The notes below the pieces were generated by a model. That model saw nothing but the letters and a program-made list of their open reading frames with translations, was not told the DNA's origin and ran no database searches. A stretch of DNA of 58,748 nt, taken from NCBI RefSeq assembly GCF_014078545.1, contig NZ_MU078717.1, forward strand, positions 72,174 to 130,921, read 5' to 3'. Both the position numbers and the translations under genes were made by a program. Positions 45,114 through 53,028 of this stretch are shown here, piece by piece. Position 1 is the first letter of the stretch; each line of letters opens with the position of its first letter. This DNA is from Nitrosopumilus sp. b1 (lineage in GTDB: Archaea; Thermoproteota; Nitrososphaeria; Nitrososphaerales; Nitrosopumilaceae).

Positions 45114-45386
45114 ATGGATAAAATATTGGAAAATAAGATGAATGAAAAAATTAATGAAGTTTTTTTAAATTCATCTGAAATATCATCCATTGTAAATTTG
45201 CTTGATAAATTATCATCTAATCGTGATTCATTTGCATATGGAATTTTCATTGGAAGATTGTACAATTCATTTTATTATCAGTGTAGGAGAATTTTAAAAC
45301 GAAATCCTACAGAAGAGGAATTTTCCGAATTCGTTGAGATGTTAAAATCAAGAGAGAAAGAATTTTTGAAACTGGTTTTTCCCTGA
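45114..45386 (+). CDS. Small helical protein, family B (paralogue at 53600-53893)
   Basis: 90 aa. The core FAYGIFIGRLYNSF closely matches FAYGWYIGRLE in the 97-aa protein at 53600-53893, and both have flanking helices of the same length, so they belong to one small family. No Cys motif, signal or membrane span. Function unknown. Confidence 0.65.
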   Translation: MDKILENKMNEKINEVFLNSSEISSIVNLLDKLSSNRDSFAYGIFIGRLYNSFYYQCRRILKRNPTEEEFSEFVEMLKSREKEFLKLVFP

Positions 45387-45391
45387 TGTTA

Positions 45392-45886
45392 TTATTTCAA
45401 TGGAATGACTTTGATTGTTGGGGTGCCTGGTAATTTTACACATGCACTCTTGAGTGCCTTTTTTGTGTGTTCCAAATGCTCTTTTTTGACATGTGCTTCA
45501 TAGATTACTTGACCTTGTTTGACTCTAGCTGCCAAACTAACTGCTTTTCCAAATGCTCTTCTCATTCCTTCTTGAAGTCTATCTGCACCTGCTGTTGCAA
45601 TCATCTTATTTTCTCGTAATAATATGTGCGGGTATACTCTTAATCTTGAATAATATCCTGTTTCACCTGTTACTTGTTCTATGGTCTTGTTTGCTGCAAG
45701 CCTTGTTGATTCTATTGCCATATGTCTGATCTGTATCTTTTCATTTACCAGTAACTGGACACAAAAATCATAATCTCCCATCTTGCCAGTTTGAAATTTT
45801 GCAATTTTTATCTGAGGTTTACCCTTGATGTACTTTTTTCTAGCGTAGGGCTGTCCGTTACTTTTTCTGTAATTTGCACCGTGCAT
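45392..45886 (-). CDS. rpl10e: Large ribosomal subunit protein uL16 (L10e)
   Basis: Large-subunit protein near the A-site tRNA. HGANYRKSNGQPYARKKYIKGKPQIKIAKFQTG and HMAIESTRLAANKTIEQ match archaeal L10e, and residues ENKMIATAGADRLQEGMRRAFGKA follow. The start could be TTG 45904 or ATG 45886; family N termini and the short extra piece favour the ATG. Diverges from the splicing-endonuclease-like gene. Confidence 0.93.
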   Translation of the reverse strand: MHGANYRKSNGQPYARKKYIKGKPQIKIAKFQTGKMGDYDFCVQLLVNEKIQIRHMAIESTRLAANKTIEQVTGETGYYSRLRVYPHILLRENKMIATAGADRLQEGMRRAFGKAVSLAARVKQGQVIYEAHVKKEHLEHTKKALKSACVKLPGTPTIKVIPLK

Positions 45887-45971
45887 ATTCTCACTTATGA
45901 CCAAGTGAGTTAGATGCCCATATTTTAACGGTTAGCCACGATTATTCGTAAATTTTGATTCTCATGGGATT

Positions 45972-45979
45972 CATATATT
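45972..45979 (+). promoter_or_regulatory. TATA-like box selecting the endonuclease-like gene start
   Basis: CATATATT centred 25 bases before ATG 46001. This makes 46001 a better start than the in-frame ATG at 45983, which would lie inside the promoter. Confidence 0.45.
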
Positions 45980-46000
45980 GTAATGCTAATCTCAAACATT

Positions 46001-46567
46001 ATGGATAATGACTCGGAGCCAAATGTAGAGGGTATGTTAATTGACGATCAAACTTTGATTTCTGACTCTGCAATGCAACATGATTTAGAGCTAAAAGGAT
46101 ACGGAGATTTAACTGAAAAAAAATTTTTTCTCAAACCTTTTGAAGCACTTTATCTGTTGTATTCAAATAAACTTAAACTTCACAAAGGAAGTAAACTTGT
46201 AGACTTTGATACCTTGATGCAAATTTGTATAAAATTTGATGAGGACATTCTTACTAAATTCCTGATTTATCGAGATTTGAAGACTCGAGGTTATACTGTA
46301 AAAGATGGATTTGGATTTGGTTTTGATTTTCGAGTTTATGATAGGGGACATTTTGGCGAAAAAGGAGCAAAGTATTTGGTATTTGGTTTAAACGAAGGGA
46401 GGCAAGAAAAGATTGGTAAACTTCAACAAAAAGTCGAAGAGATTACGCAAATGGGAAAAGAACCCATCATTGCAGTAGTGGAGAAAAGAGGTGAAGTAAT
46501 CTATTATAAAATTTCTAAAATAAACTTCCTTGAAAACAAAGAACGAGTTAGTATGAATTTTTCCTAA
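46001..46567 (+). CDS. endA: tRNA-intron endonuclease family protein, canonical His not found
   Basis: About 188 aa with the archaeal EndA layout: an N-terminal part, then FLIYRDLKTRGYTVKDGFGFGFDFRVYDRG and a GAKYLVFGL strand, and a C-terminal IIYYKISKI-type strand. The catalytic Tyr (FRVY) and a late Lys are in place. The catalytic His, normally three residues before the YLV segment, is a Gly here (G-A-K-YLV); the nearest His is in RGHFGE. It may be the structural subunit of a heteromeric enzyme, or use the shifted His. Confidence 0.8.
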   Translation: MDNDSEPNVEGMLIDDQTLISDSAMQHDLELKGYGDLTEKKFFLKPFEALYLLYSNKLKLHKGSKLVDFDTLMQICIKFDEDILTKFLIYRDLKTRGYTVKDGFGFGFDFRVYDRGHFGEKGAKYLVFGLNEGRQEKIGKLQQKVEEITQMGKEPIIAVVEKRGEVIYYKISKINFLENKERVSMNFS

Positions 46568-47253
46568 TCTCTCTCAATTACCCAGTCTGATGAGAATTTT
46601 AACAAATTATTTTTTTCTGCGTAATTAAAATCATAGACTTCAACATATTTTGTTTTGTTTTCCCACAAATTTTCAAAATCTTTAATCTTTGTGTCTACTC
46701 GGCTTTTATCATTCCAGGAAGTAAATACATCCACTGATTCAAAATTTCTATTATCAAGACTAAATGATCTGTTTGATGTTCCACTAAATGCTACTACATC
46801 ATCCTTATCATCAATAAATAATCCAATTCTTTCACTAAAAGAACCAACTACGTCATCCGAATTTGGTATGGCAATTTTTACTGCTACCTGATGATTCTTT
46901 ACCATTTCTCTTACTTGACGAAATTTTGGATCTTCTGCTTGAAGATTTAAACCGGATGTAGGATCTGAAAAAATCTTTTTGATTATGGCAAGGTCTGAAA
47001 CATTAAACCTATGTCCAGAAACAATTCTTAATTTTGCTTTATTCTTTGCAAAATTATCAAAACCCATTGATAATGTTGTGAGACCCTTTAGTGATACATA
47101 CTCTATACATCTATCATATTCTATGCAATTACTCAGGCATGGAATGAAAAATTCCTTAATGATGTCATCTCTATCTGATCTGTATTCTTCCTTTAATGGA
47201 ATATCTCTTAATCCCAATACTCCAACTAAGATGTGGTTTCTTTTAATAAACAA
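46564..47253 (-). CDS. PLD-like domain protein, degenerate active site, possibly truncated helicase partner
   Basis: 229 aa, start TTG 47253. FSERIGLFIDDKDDVVAFSGTSNRSF followed by N-x-E and VDVFTSWND...F..LW...T matches the PLD-type module that precedes DEAD/DEAH helicases in some restriction and defence proteins. The HKD motif is lost: the expected H-x-K reads S-x-R. The sequence ends soon after the linker, so no helicase follows. It could be a stand-alone adaptor or a decayed defence gene. It overlaps the converging endonuclease-like gene by four bases. Confidence 0.6.
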   Translation of the reverse strand: MFIKRNHILVGVLGLRDIPLKEEYRSDRDDIIKEFFIPCLSNCIEYDRCIEYVSLKGLTTLSMGFDNFAKNKAKLRIVSGHRFNVSDLAIIKKIFSDPTSGLNLQAEDPKFRQVREMVKNHQVAVKIAIPNSDDVVGSFSERIGLFIDDKDDVVAFSGTSNRSFSLDNRNFESVDVFTSWNDKSRVDTKIKDFENLWENKTKYVEVYDFNYAEKNNLLKFSSDWVIERD

Positions 47254-47286
47254 TTACAAAATTAATTCTGAAGATAAAATAACTAA

Positions 47287-47362
47287 TGCTCCCGCCGGGA
47301 TTTGAACCCGGGATCACTGCCTTGAGAGGGCAGTATGCTTAGCCGGACTACACCACAGGAGC
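47287..47362 (-). tRNA. tRNA-Glu(CTC)
   Basis: Minus strand: acceptor GCTCCTG (47362-47356) pairs with CGGGAGC (47294-47288) with one G:U, discriminator A at 47287. Anticodon stem CTGCC/GGCAG, loop CTCTCAA, anticodon CTC. T arm CCGGG-TTCAAAT-CCCGG. No intron, no encoded CCA. Confidence 0.95.
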
Positions 47363-47473
47363 TTGTTAAAAAATCATCTTAAATCGCAATTTAAAGCAAT
47401 GTTTTGACTTTGCATTTGTTTGTAAAAATTAGTCTGTTTGATACTTTATAGAAAATAATATTCTATCTTTTTT

Positions 47474-48355
47474 ATGGATGAAAAAAAATTGTTAGAAATG
47501 ATTTCCCACAATAATTTTCCCATAGGGATTGGCGGTTGCAAATATCATGATTTTTCATATGACTGCTGTGAATACAATGTTACTATCTTTGATGATTTAA
47601 ATCAAGATTCAAGTGTCATACGCTTGGATGATGATTTTATTAAAATTCAACATGGTACACTTTTAGAATCTAATTCCAATATTTTAGTTCAATTTGATTC
47701 AATGAAGATTATCTTTGATGAAACATGGGAACTAAAGATGCTTTTAAGCAAAATTCATGAGAACAAAAATAAATTTTTTGATGACTATGCTAAATCATGC
47801 CTAATCGAATCACTTTTTTGTACTTCTAAAGCAAAAGAAGGAATAAAGAATGATGATGGTTTTGCTTCCTGTTGGATAAAATCATCTGCATATTATTTAG
47901 CTGATGCGATTTCTTTACTTAATATGACTAGGCCATGCCCTACACATCTTCTAAGTTTGTCCAGAAGTTTTAAAAAAAATAAAATTAACAGTCACCTTTT
48001 GACAGTCACACAATGTATTGGTGTAGAAAGGGCTACTCCCTCGCTTTTATTGAGAATGTTAAAATCAACTATTGGATTTTCGGAAATGATTGGAAAAACA
48101 AATGATTCTGAAATTATAAAATCAAAGTATGAGTTTCTTTTGAAAAACTCTCTTTTATCTGATTGCTACTTTTACTTTGGATATCTTAACAGGAATAACT
48201 TTGTCTCAATAAAAAAGACCCTTCACAGAAACCCCGAATACATTCATGTTTTAAAAACTGCCTTTGACATAGAAAATGATAAGACCATCATAAGCCAACA
48301 AATTGATTCCCTCCAGAATGCATCAAAGGAAATCTTATCTGGATTGAATCAATAG
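47474..48355 (+). CDS. Hypothetical protein with Cys/His-rich N terminus
   Basis: 293 aa. The first 40 residues contain GGCKYHDFSYDCCEYNVTIFD, which may bind a metal; the middle (about 95-200) is helical and Leu-rich with scattered Cys, including ESLFCTSKAKEG and SCWIKSSAYYLADAISLLN. No signal or transmembrane segment. An ACTTTATAG TATA-like box is about 31 bases upstream. Lineage-specific, function unknown. Confidence 0.65.
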   Translation: MDEKKLLEMISHNNFPIGIGGCKYHDFSYDCCEYNVTIFDDLNQDSSVIRLDDDFIKIQHGTLLESNSNILVQFDSMKIIFDETWELKMLLSKIHENKNKFFDDYAKSCLIESLFCTSKAKEGIKNDDGFASCWIKSSAYYLADAISLLNMTRPCPTHLLSLSRSFKKNKINSHLLTVTQCIGVERATPSLLLRMLKSTIGFSEMIGKTNDSEIIKSKYEFLLKNSLLSDCYFYFGYLNRNNFVSIKKTLHRNPEYIHVLKTAFDIENDKTIISQQIDSLQNASKEILSGLNQ

Positions 48356-48409
48356 TCTGTACGTATCTATATTCTAAACCTTTAAAATCATGTATGAGAT
48401 CTTGAACTC

Positions 48410-48553
48410 ATGACAGATCAAGCATGTGGCTGCGAAGCAGACAGTGGCGATCCTGATTATTCATGTGATTGCGCAATGCAAGGACATTGTATTTGTAGTG
48501 AAGATTGCAAATGCGGTACTGATGTCTGCAAAGAAGCAACTAAACAATTTTAG
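48410..48553 (+). CDS. Metallothionein-like mini-protein (47 aa, nine Cys)
   Basis: ATG 48410 to TAG 48551-48553. Nine of 47 residues are Cys, arranged as CGC, CDC, CIC, C, CKC and C, i.e. four CxC pairs. Acidic residues fill the spaces. CxC-dense short proteins commonly bind Cu(I) or Zn. A CTTTAAAA box (48380-48387) lies 26 bases upstream, so a leaderless transcript is likely. Ammonia oxidisers depend on copper enzymes, so copper storage or buffering is an attractive but unproven role. Confidence 0.7.
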   Translation: MTDQACGCEADSGDPDYSCDCAMQGHCICSEDCKCGTDVCKEATKQF

Positions 48554-48573
48554 AAGTTTAGATTTTCAATCTT

Positions 48574-48597
48574 TTCTTTTATTTTTCAATTTTTTTA
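48574..48597 (+). terminator. T-rich terminator between converging mini-genes
   Basis: A T-rich run between 48553 and 48598 (TTTTCTTTTATTTTTCAA then TTTTTTTA) follows the CxC mini-gene. Confidence 0.4.
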
Positions 48598-48765
48598 CTA
48601 ATCGTCATCTTGCTCAAATCCCCATGATTTAACAAGATCTTTTTGAAACTGATCTGCTTGCTTTTCATTGAGGGAGAATCCACAATTCTTATGTGTTGGA
48701 ACTACGATCATCCCGTCAAGCTTGAATTCTACTTCATACAAGTGGACTTTTGAACAATCACACAT
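48598..48765 (-). CDS. Small Cys-containing protein (55 aa)
   Basis: ATG 48765 to TAG 48598. It begins MCDCSKVHLYEVEFKLDGMIVV and later has THKNCGFS, so a CxC near the N terminus plus one His and Cys pair at 25-28 could form a metal site. The remainder is an acidic helix ending EQDDD. Converges with the metallothionein-like gene. The stretch 48766-48843 holds only promoter-like AT-rich sequence for the next gene. Confidence 0.6.
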   Translation of the reverse strand: MCDCSKVHLYEVEFKLDGMIVVPTHKNCGFSLNEKQADQFQKDLVKSWGFEQDDD

Positions 48766-48843
48766 TTACAAAATATTCGAATATGCCTCTATATTTGCTT
48801 ATTTGAATAACCTTTAACTAGGTAAATTCGCAATTCTGATTGC

Positions 48844-50304
48844 TTGAATAGTAAATTTGTTGTCCTACTTTTGGTTGCCATATTATTTGCTGGAAATATT
48901 CCATTACATACAGCATTTGCACAATTTCAACAGGGCGGTGTAAACAAGGAAGGTAGTTGGTATGTCGGTGAAGGCCTAAAACAAGGTGATTATTTTTCGT
49001 ATAGTTTTTGTCATGTAGACTATGAAGAATGTAGTCCGTTACAAATTGATTTTTGGATTAAAGGTGATAGAACAGTTGGTTCTGAAGAAAAATGGCTTGC
49101 AGAAGCTGTCGTGTATGATGGTGCTTTTGTATTGAAAGGGGATATGGAGATGGGTAAGGTAGCTCCTGAACCAAGTGGTGGTTCTGAAAATCTAACTCCG
49201 TATCGTGCAGCATTCAAATCTTCTATAGCATGGCTTTCTGCATATGCAACTGCAGATATTGGAATCTCCGGAAAAGGACCACGGGAATTCAAGGCAGTTT
49301 CTTGGGGAAAGATAGCAAATATCGGTGGTGAACAAATTCTACCAACAAGCATTGAGACAATCAAAGTAAAGGGTGGTACATTTGAAACCGTTAAATTAAC
49401 TTGGAAAACCGGTGGCGCAGTAAACAAAGTTTGGATTGTAGATGGATTTCCTTTTCCTGTCAAGGCATCAACATTTACTCATGTAGCTGAGGGCATTCCT
49501 CCAGCTGAATACATTTTTGAATTATTATCTTACAAGGAGAACATTACGTCAGATCCTTTCACAAATGTAAAAGAGGTTTTACCAAAGAAAGCAAAAGAAG
49601 GTTGCTCTAAAAACTATGAATTAACTTCAATCAAAAAGCCTTCAAAAGATTTCAAATATTTAGTTGAGATAAAATATGGACCAAAAAACCCTGCAACCGG
49701 ATGTAGCATAGAATGGTTTATCAGTTTTAAGAATAAATTTAACCAAGAGGAATTCCTAAACCAAGTTCAATATGATATTCTCGTAGTAGATGATAATCTT
49801 AAACCCAAACGTTCTATCGCACAAGAAGAAGGAAAGAACTTTTTGTATTCTGCATCGGGGCAAGTCAGGACTTTTACTATCGTCGATGAATCTCCTGGAA
49901 CGGCACGTTATGTAATTTGGATTTATGGTACAAGCCCTGACTACATAGTACCTCCACTGGATGAGCTTGACTATCTTCCTATAGACATCACCATTTCAGG
50001 GGAACAAACGATATCTCCTCCAAAAACCACTGTACAGATTCCAGATTGGATAAAAAACAATGCCAAATGGTGGGCAGATGGACAAATAGATGATAACTCA
50101 TTTGTGCAAGGAATACAATTTTTAATCAAAGAAGGAATCATGAAGATTCCGTCCACTACTCAAGGGAGTGGCTCTGATTCCAATGAAATTCCATCATGGA
50201 TTAGAAACAATGCTGGTTGGTGGGCAGATGGAGCCATCACAGATAATGATTTTGTACAAGGAATTCAATTCTTGATACAAAATGGAATCATGCGTATTTC
50301 CTAA
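48844..50304 (+). CDS. Secreted protein with two C-terminal WWADG-type repeats
   Basis: 486 aa, start TTG 48844. Signal peptide at residues 1-26 (cleaved near TAFAQ). The long central part is beta-rich with a few Cys (for example SYSFCHVDYEECSP). Two tandem 40-residue repeats close the protein: I-P-D-W-I-K-N-N-A-K-WWADG...FVQGIQFLIKEGI and I-P-S-W-I-R-N-N-A-G-WWADG...FVQGIQFLIQNGI. This repeat is common in thaumarchaeal extracellular proteins; it probably binds a surface or polymer. No membrane anchor. Confidence 0.8.
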   Translation: MNSKFVVLLLVAILFAGNIPLHTAFAQFQQGGVNKEGSWYVGEGLKQGDYFSYSFCHVDYEECSPLQIDFWIKGDRTVGSEEKWLAEAVVYDGAFVLKGDMEMGKVAPEPSGGSENLTPYRAAFKSSIAWLSAYATADIGISGKGPREFKAVSWGKIANIGGEQILPTSIETIKVKGGTFETVKLTWKTGGAVNKVWIVDGFPFPVKASTFTHVAEGIPPAEYIFELLSYKENITSDPFTNVKEVLPKKAKEGCSKNYELTSIKKPSKDFKYLVEIKYGPKNPATGCSIEWFISFKNKFNQEEFLNQVQYDILVVDDNLKPKRSIAQEEGKNFLYSASGQVRTFTIVDESPGTARYVIWIYGTSPDYIVPPLDELDYLPIDITISGEQTISPPKTTVQIPDWIKNNAKWWADGQIDDNSFVQGIQFLIKEGIMKIPSTTQGSGSDSNEIPSWIRNNAGWWADGAITDNDFVQGIQFLIQNGIMRIS

Positions 50305-50354
50305 ACATGTACTAATCAAGACTTAAACACTGAATCAATTTAGAATGAAATCAA

Positions 50355-50714
50355 ATGGGTCTGTTTAATTATCCTAAAAGAAAATTACGAAAACTAGCCA
50401 AAAATGGTGACTATAAAGAAGCAATCGAATTTGGAAAAAGTATCGAGAAAAAATTTGACCAAGACCCTGATTTTCTCTTTATCATGGGAAGTATTTTTTA
50501 CATACTAGAAGATGCCAAAACTTCTTTGTCATACTTTGAACGTGTACTATCAATTAATCCAAACGACATTGAAACATTACTCTTAAAATCAAATATTCAG
50601 ATCTTTTTACAAAACAAAGAACTGGCAACTCAATGCTTGAACAAAATAATAGAATTAGATCCAGAACACCAAGAGGCAAAACTACTTTTAGAAAAAATAT
50701 CTCACAATCATTAA
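50355..50714 (+). CDS. TPR-repeat protein
   Basis: 119 aa with tetratricopeptide helices at about 12-45, 38-72 and 73-110 (FIMGSIFYILEDAKTSLSYFERVLSINPND and KSNIQIFLQNKELATQCLNKIIELDPEH). The start is ATG 50355 and the final bases overlap the next gene by four bases. A scaffold for protein contacts; no enzymatic part is present. Confidence 0.8.
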   Translation: MGLFNYPKRKLRKLAKNGDYKEAIEFGKSIEKKFDQDPDFLFIMGSIFYILEDAKTSLSYFERVLSINPNDIETLLLKSNIQIFLQNKELATQCLNKIIELDPEHQEAKLLLEKISHNH

Positions 50715-51181
50715 TCTAATTTATAGACATTTACAAAAAGCCAATCACAAAATTCAGTAACACTTTTAGTAAACTCACACCAAATGTGAAGTGAATGGGG
50801 TAAGATATCGATTCTACCTTTCTCAAAAAATACCTTTACCCCTTCTTTTCCTTCATACATGTATGCATCCTCTGTTTTTGAATCCGTAAACAACTCTTTG
50901 GCTTTTTCTTTTATTATCTCACGACTAATGGGAAAGTTTGTTTTGGTTTGATCAATGATTATGCTTAGATCTTGTTTTCCATACATCTCAAAATTTTCGA
51001 TTTTCCCTTCCTGAGGAAAGTTCACGATTAATTTGATATTGTGTTTCTTTCCTACTGCAAAGCCAATCTCTGTAATCTTTGAGTATGCTATTGCAGGATT
51101 TTTCTTTAGCAAAAATCTAATCTGTGGTAAATTTGATTTTAATTTATCCTGTAATTCTTTTACGATTGATGAAAAACTCAT
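50711..51181 (-). CDS. Hypothetical protein
   Basis: 156-aa soluble protein with a helical start (IVKELQDKLKSNLPQIRFLLKKNP), a beta-rich middle and a final VTEFCDWLFVNVYKLD segment. No recognised family; ATG at 51181. Converges with the TPR gene. Confidence 0.6.
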   Translation of the reverse strand: MSFSSIVKELQDKLKSNLPQIRFLLKKNPAIAYSKITEIGFAVGKKHNIKLIVNFPQEGKIENFEMYGKQDLSIIIDQTKTNFPISREIIKEKAKELFTDSKTEDAYMYEGKEGVKVFFEKGRIDILPHSLHIWCEFTKSVTEFCDWLFVNVYKLD

Positions 51182-51258
51182 GACTGAAATTTTACAACGA
51201 CTAGTTAATAATTGAATTTATTGGGATTGGTTTTTTTAGATGTAATCCAAGTTAATTC

Positions 51259-51903
51259 ATGGCATTACCTATGGATTATGATTCATTACGTTCAGATGAG
51301 AGTTCCGAACGGGCAAACAGTCTTGAAGATTATAAAATTACATGTATGCAGTTTATCAAGGATATTTCAAAAGATTATCTTGCTTGGGTTGATTACTACA
51401 AACTGCCAGATGAAGAGGACAAAAAACGAAGAGCTGGAATATTTTCTACTATTGAGAGAACCAATGAATGGATAGCAAAAATTGCACAATCTATCAAAAG
51501 CGTTGATGTTGTAATGAATGATGGCGTTCAAAAGATGGCTGAATCCACTGCAGGAAAGCCATTTCCTATTGGGGTATTTGTAAATAAAACATCTAGCTAT
51601 ACGCTATCAAAACCAGGAATAATTGATGTCAATGTAAAAGCAACTGGACGTGAAGGAAGAAAGACAAAGCTTGGCTTTCATTTTAAAGATGATAGATTTA
51701 GGACTGAATCTTCTTGTAAGGCATTCATTGACGAAACCAATCTACCACAGAATGAATTTGATGTTATGGATTTACATCTAAAACTACATGCAGAAGAATG
51801 CAAGCAGCGTGATGTGATTTCATTTACTGTTACTGTTTCTGAAATGAATAACAATCAAGAGTCAGACAGACGTGGGGTTAGTACAATAATTCACATAGTC
51901 TAA
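51259..51903 (+). CDS. Hypothetical protein
   Basis: 214 aa. Residues 1-90 are helical with a Tyr/Trp-rich stretch (DISKDYLAWVDYYKLPDEEDKKRR); residues 110-214 form an alternating strand pattern (FPIGVFVNKTSSYTLSKPGIIDVNVKA, then RDVISFTVTVSE). There is no signal peptide, so it is cytoplasmic. No domain is recognised. Converges with the archaellin gene after ten bases. Confidence 0.6.
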   Translation: MALPMDYDSLRSDESSERANSLEDYKITCMQFIKDISKDYLAWVDYYKLPDEEDKKRRAGIFSTIERTNEWIAKIAQSIKSVDVVMNDGVQKMAESTAGKPFPIGVFVNKTSSYTLSKPGIIDVNVKATGREGRKTKLGFHFKDDRFRTESSCKAFIDETNLPQNEFDVMDLHLKLHAEECKQRDVISFTVTVSEMNNNQESDRRGVSTIIHIV

Positions 51904-51913
51904 GATTTAGGAT

Positions 51914-52600
51914 TTAACCTAAATCAACAACTAGATTAGTTACGTTTGGAACTTGTCTCTCTATTGTCAGTGGAGCTCCAGTTGGAACTAGAATTTCTAC
52001 TCTTAGATTATCAAGTGCTGATGGTCTTTCATCTGATTTGAAGACAATTGCAACATTTGCATGCTCTCCTTGATCGATGATTACATTATCATTTCTGTTA
52101 ACTGCATAATATAGAAATGCTGCAGTTGCATTTGCGTTTCCACTACCTGCTGTGTCTCTTGCTGTATTAGCATTGATGAAACCGCCAGTATTCATTGCTG
52201 CATCCATTGCTAGGGTGATGTTTACATAAGAACCAGTTCCTAAAGCACCAACAAAGATATCATCATATGAGACTGAATTACTTAGATACTTTACTGCCGT
52301 AAGAGTTGGATTCATGTTTACAGAATCTCCGCCTGATGCTACCTTAATTGGAACGTTTGTAACATTTAGTAACCCTGCTGTGACATCACCGATACCTGTA
52401 ACTTTTCCTGCAATCTCAATTGAGCTGCTTGCTTCACTTAAACTTGAAATGATTGCGGTCTTTGCTCTTTGAGTAGTTGAGAAACCCATGTTGAGAACTA
52501 CAAAGGCCAAAGCTGCTGCTACAATTACAAATGCAATCATAACTATTGCAGACTCTACACCAATGACTCCTCTATGTTGGCCTCTCTTAATTAAATTCAA
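51914..52600 (-). CDS. flaB: Archaellin (FlaB-type flagellin)
   Basis: 228 aa. A type IV-pilin-like class III signal with a charged Gly-ended tip (KRGQHRG) precedes VIGVESAIVMIAFVIVAAALAFVVLNMGF, the conserved helical core of archaellins. The C-terminal region is beta-rich with Thr/Asn. No other archaellum genes (FlaI, FlaJ, FlaG, FlaH) are in the window, so the copy stands alone here. A TATTATAG-like box lies about 26 bases upstream. Confidence 0.9.
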   Translation of the reverse strand: MNLIKRGQHRGVIGVESAIVMIAFVIVAAALAFVVLNMGFSTTQRAKTAIISSLSEASSSIEIAGKVTGIGDVTAGLLNVTNVPIKVASGGDSVNMNPTLTAVKYLSNSVSYDDIFVGALGTGSYVNITLAMDAAMNTGGFINANTARDTAGSGNANATAAFLYYAVNRNDNVIIDQGEHANVAIVFKSDERPSALDNLRVEILVPTGAPLTIERQVPNVTNLVVDLG

Positions 52601-52695
52601 TAATTACTCAAATAGAATCTAGCACTATAATGTGAGTGTGTTTGATAACGCCAAACAGCATTTGAGTTATCATATCTAAATTGATTTTGACACTC

Positions 52696-53016
52696 CTAAT
52701 CTGGCTGTACTTGAAGATTCACTCTATGTTCTTTTGCTCTTTCCTCTCCAGGATATTTTAATTCAGAAATTTTTTTTGCAAGATTTTCATCAGTAACTAA
52801 AGACGCTTTTCCGGAGACTTCCAGATCATCATATTGTATGAGTACTTTATGGTTTACAAGTGCATTTTTGAACCAATCACTGTCTGGTCTGTGTCTTGAA
52901 AAATAGATCTTATCCTCATACATGACACCTCTTAGCCAAACAGAATGACTCTTTCCAGAAATTCGTCCCTTGGTGACTAATTTTGCTTTAAAGGCATCCC
53001 CGTTATTCTTAGCCAT
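52696..53016 (-). CDS. Small split-barrel flavin/F420-binding protein (DUF385-like)
   Basis: About 106 aa. LVTKGRISGKSHSVWLRGVMYEDKIYFSR followed by SDWFKNALVNHKVLIQYDD matches the deazaflavin-dependent nitroreductase-like/PNPOx family, where the WFKN segment lines the cofactor pocket. With cofE in the same genome segment, F420 is the favoured cofactor; FMN remains possible. Start: ATG 53016 by TATA spacing (TAAATTA around 53041, minus), or GTG 53028. Confidence 0.7.
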   Translation of the reverse strand: MAKNNGDAFKAKLVTKGRISGKSHSVWLRGVMYEDKIYFSRHRPDSDWFKNALVNHKVLIQYDDLEVSGKASLVTDENLAKKISELKYPGEERAKEHRVNLQVQPD

Positions 53017-53028
53017 GAAACGAATCAC

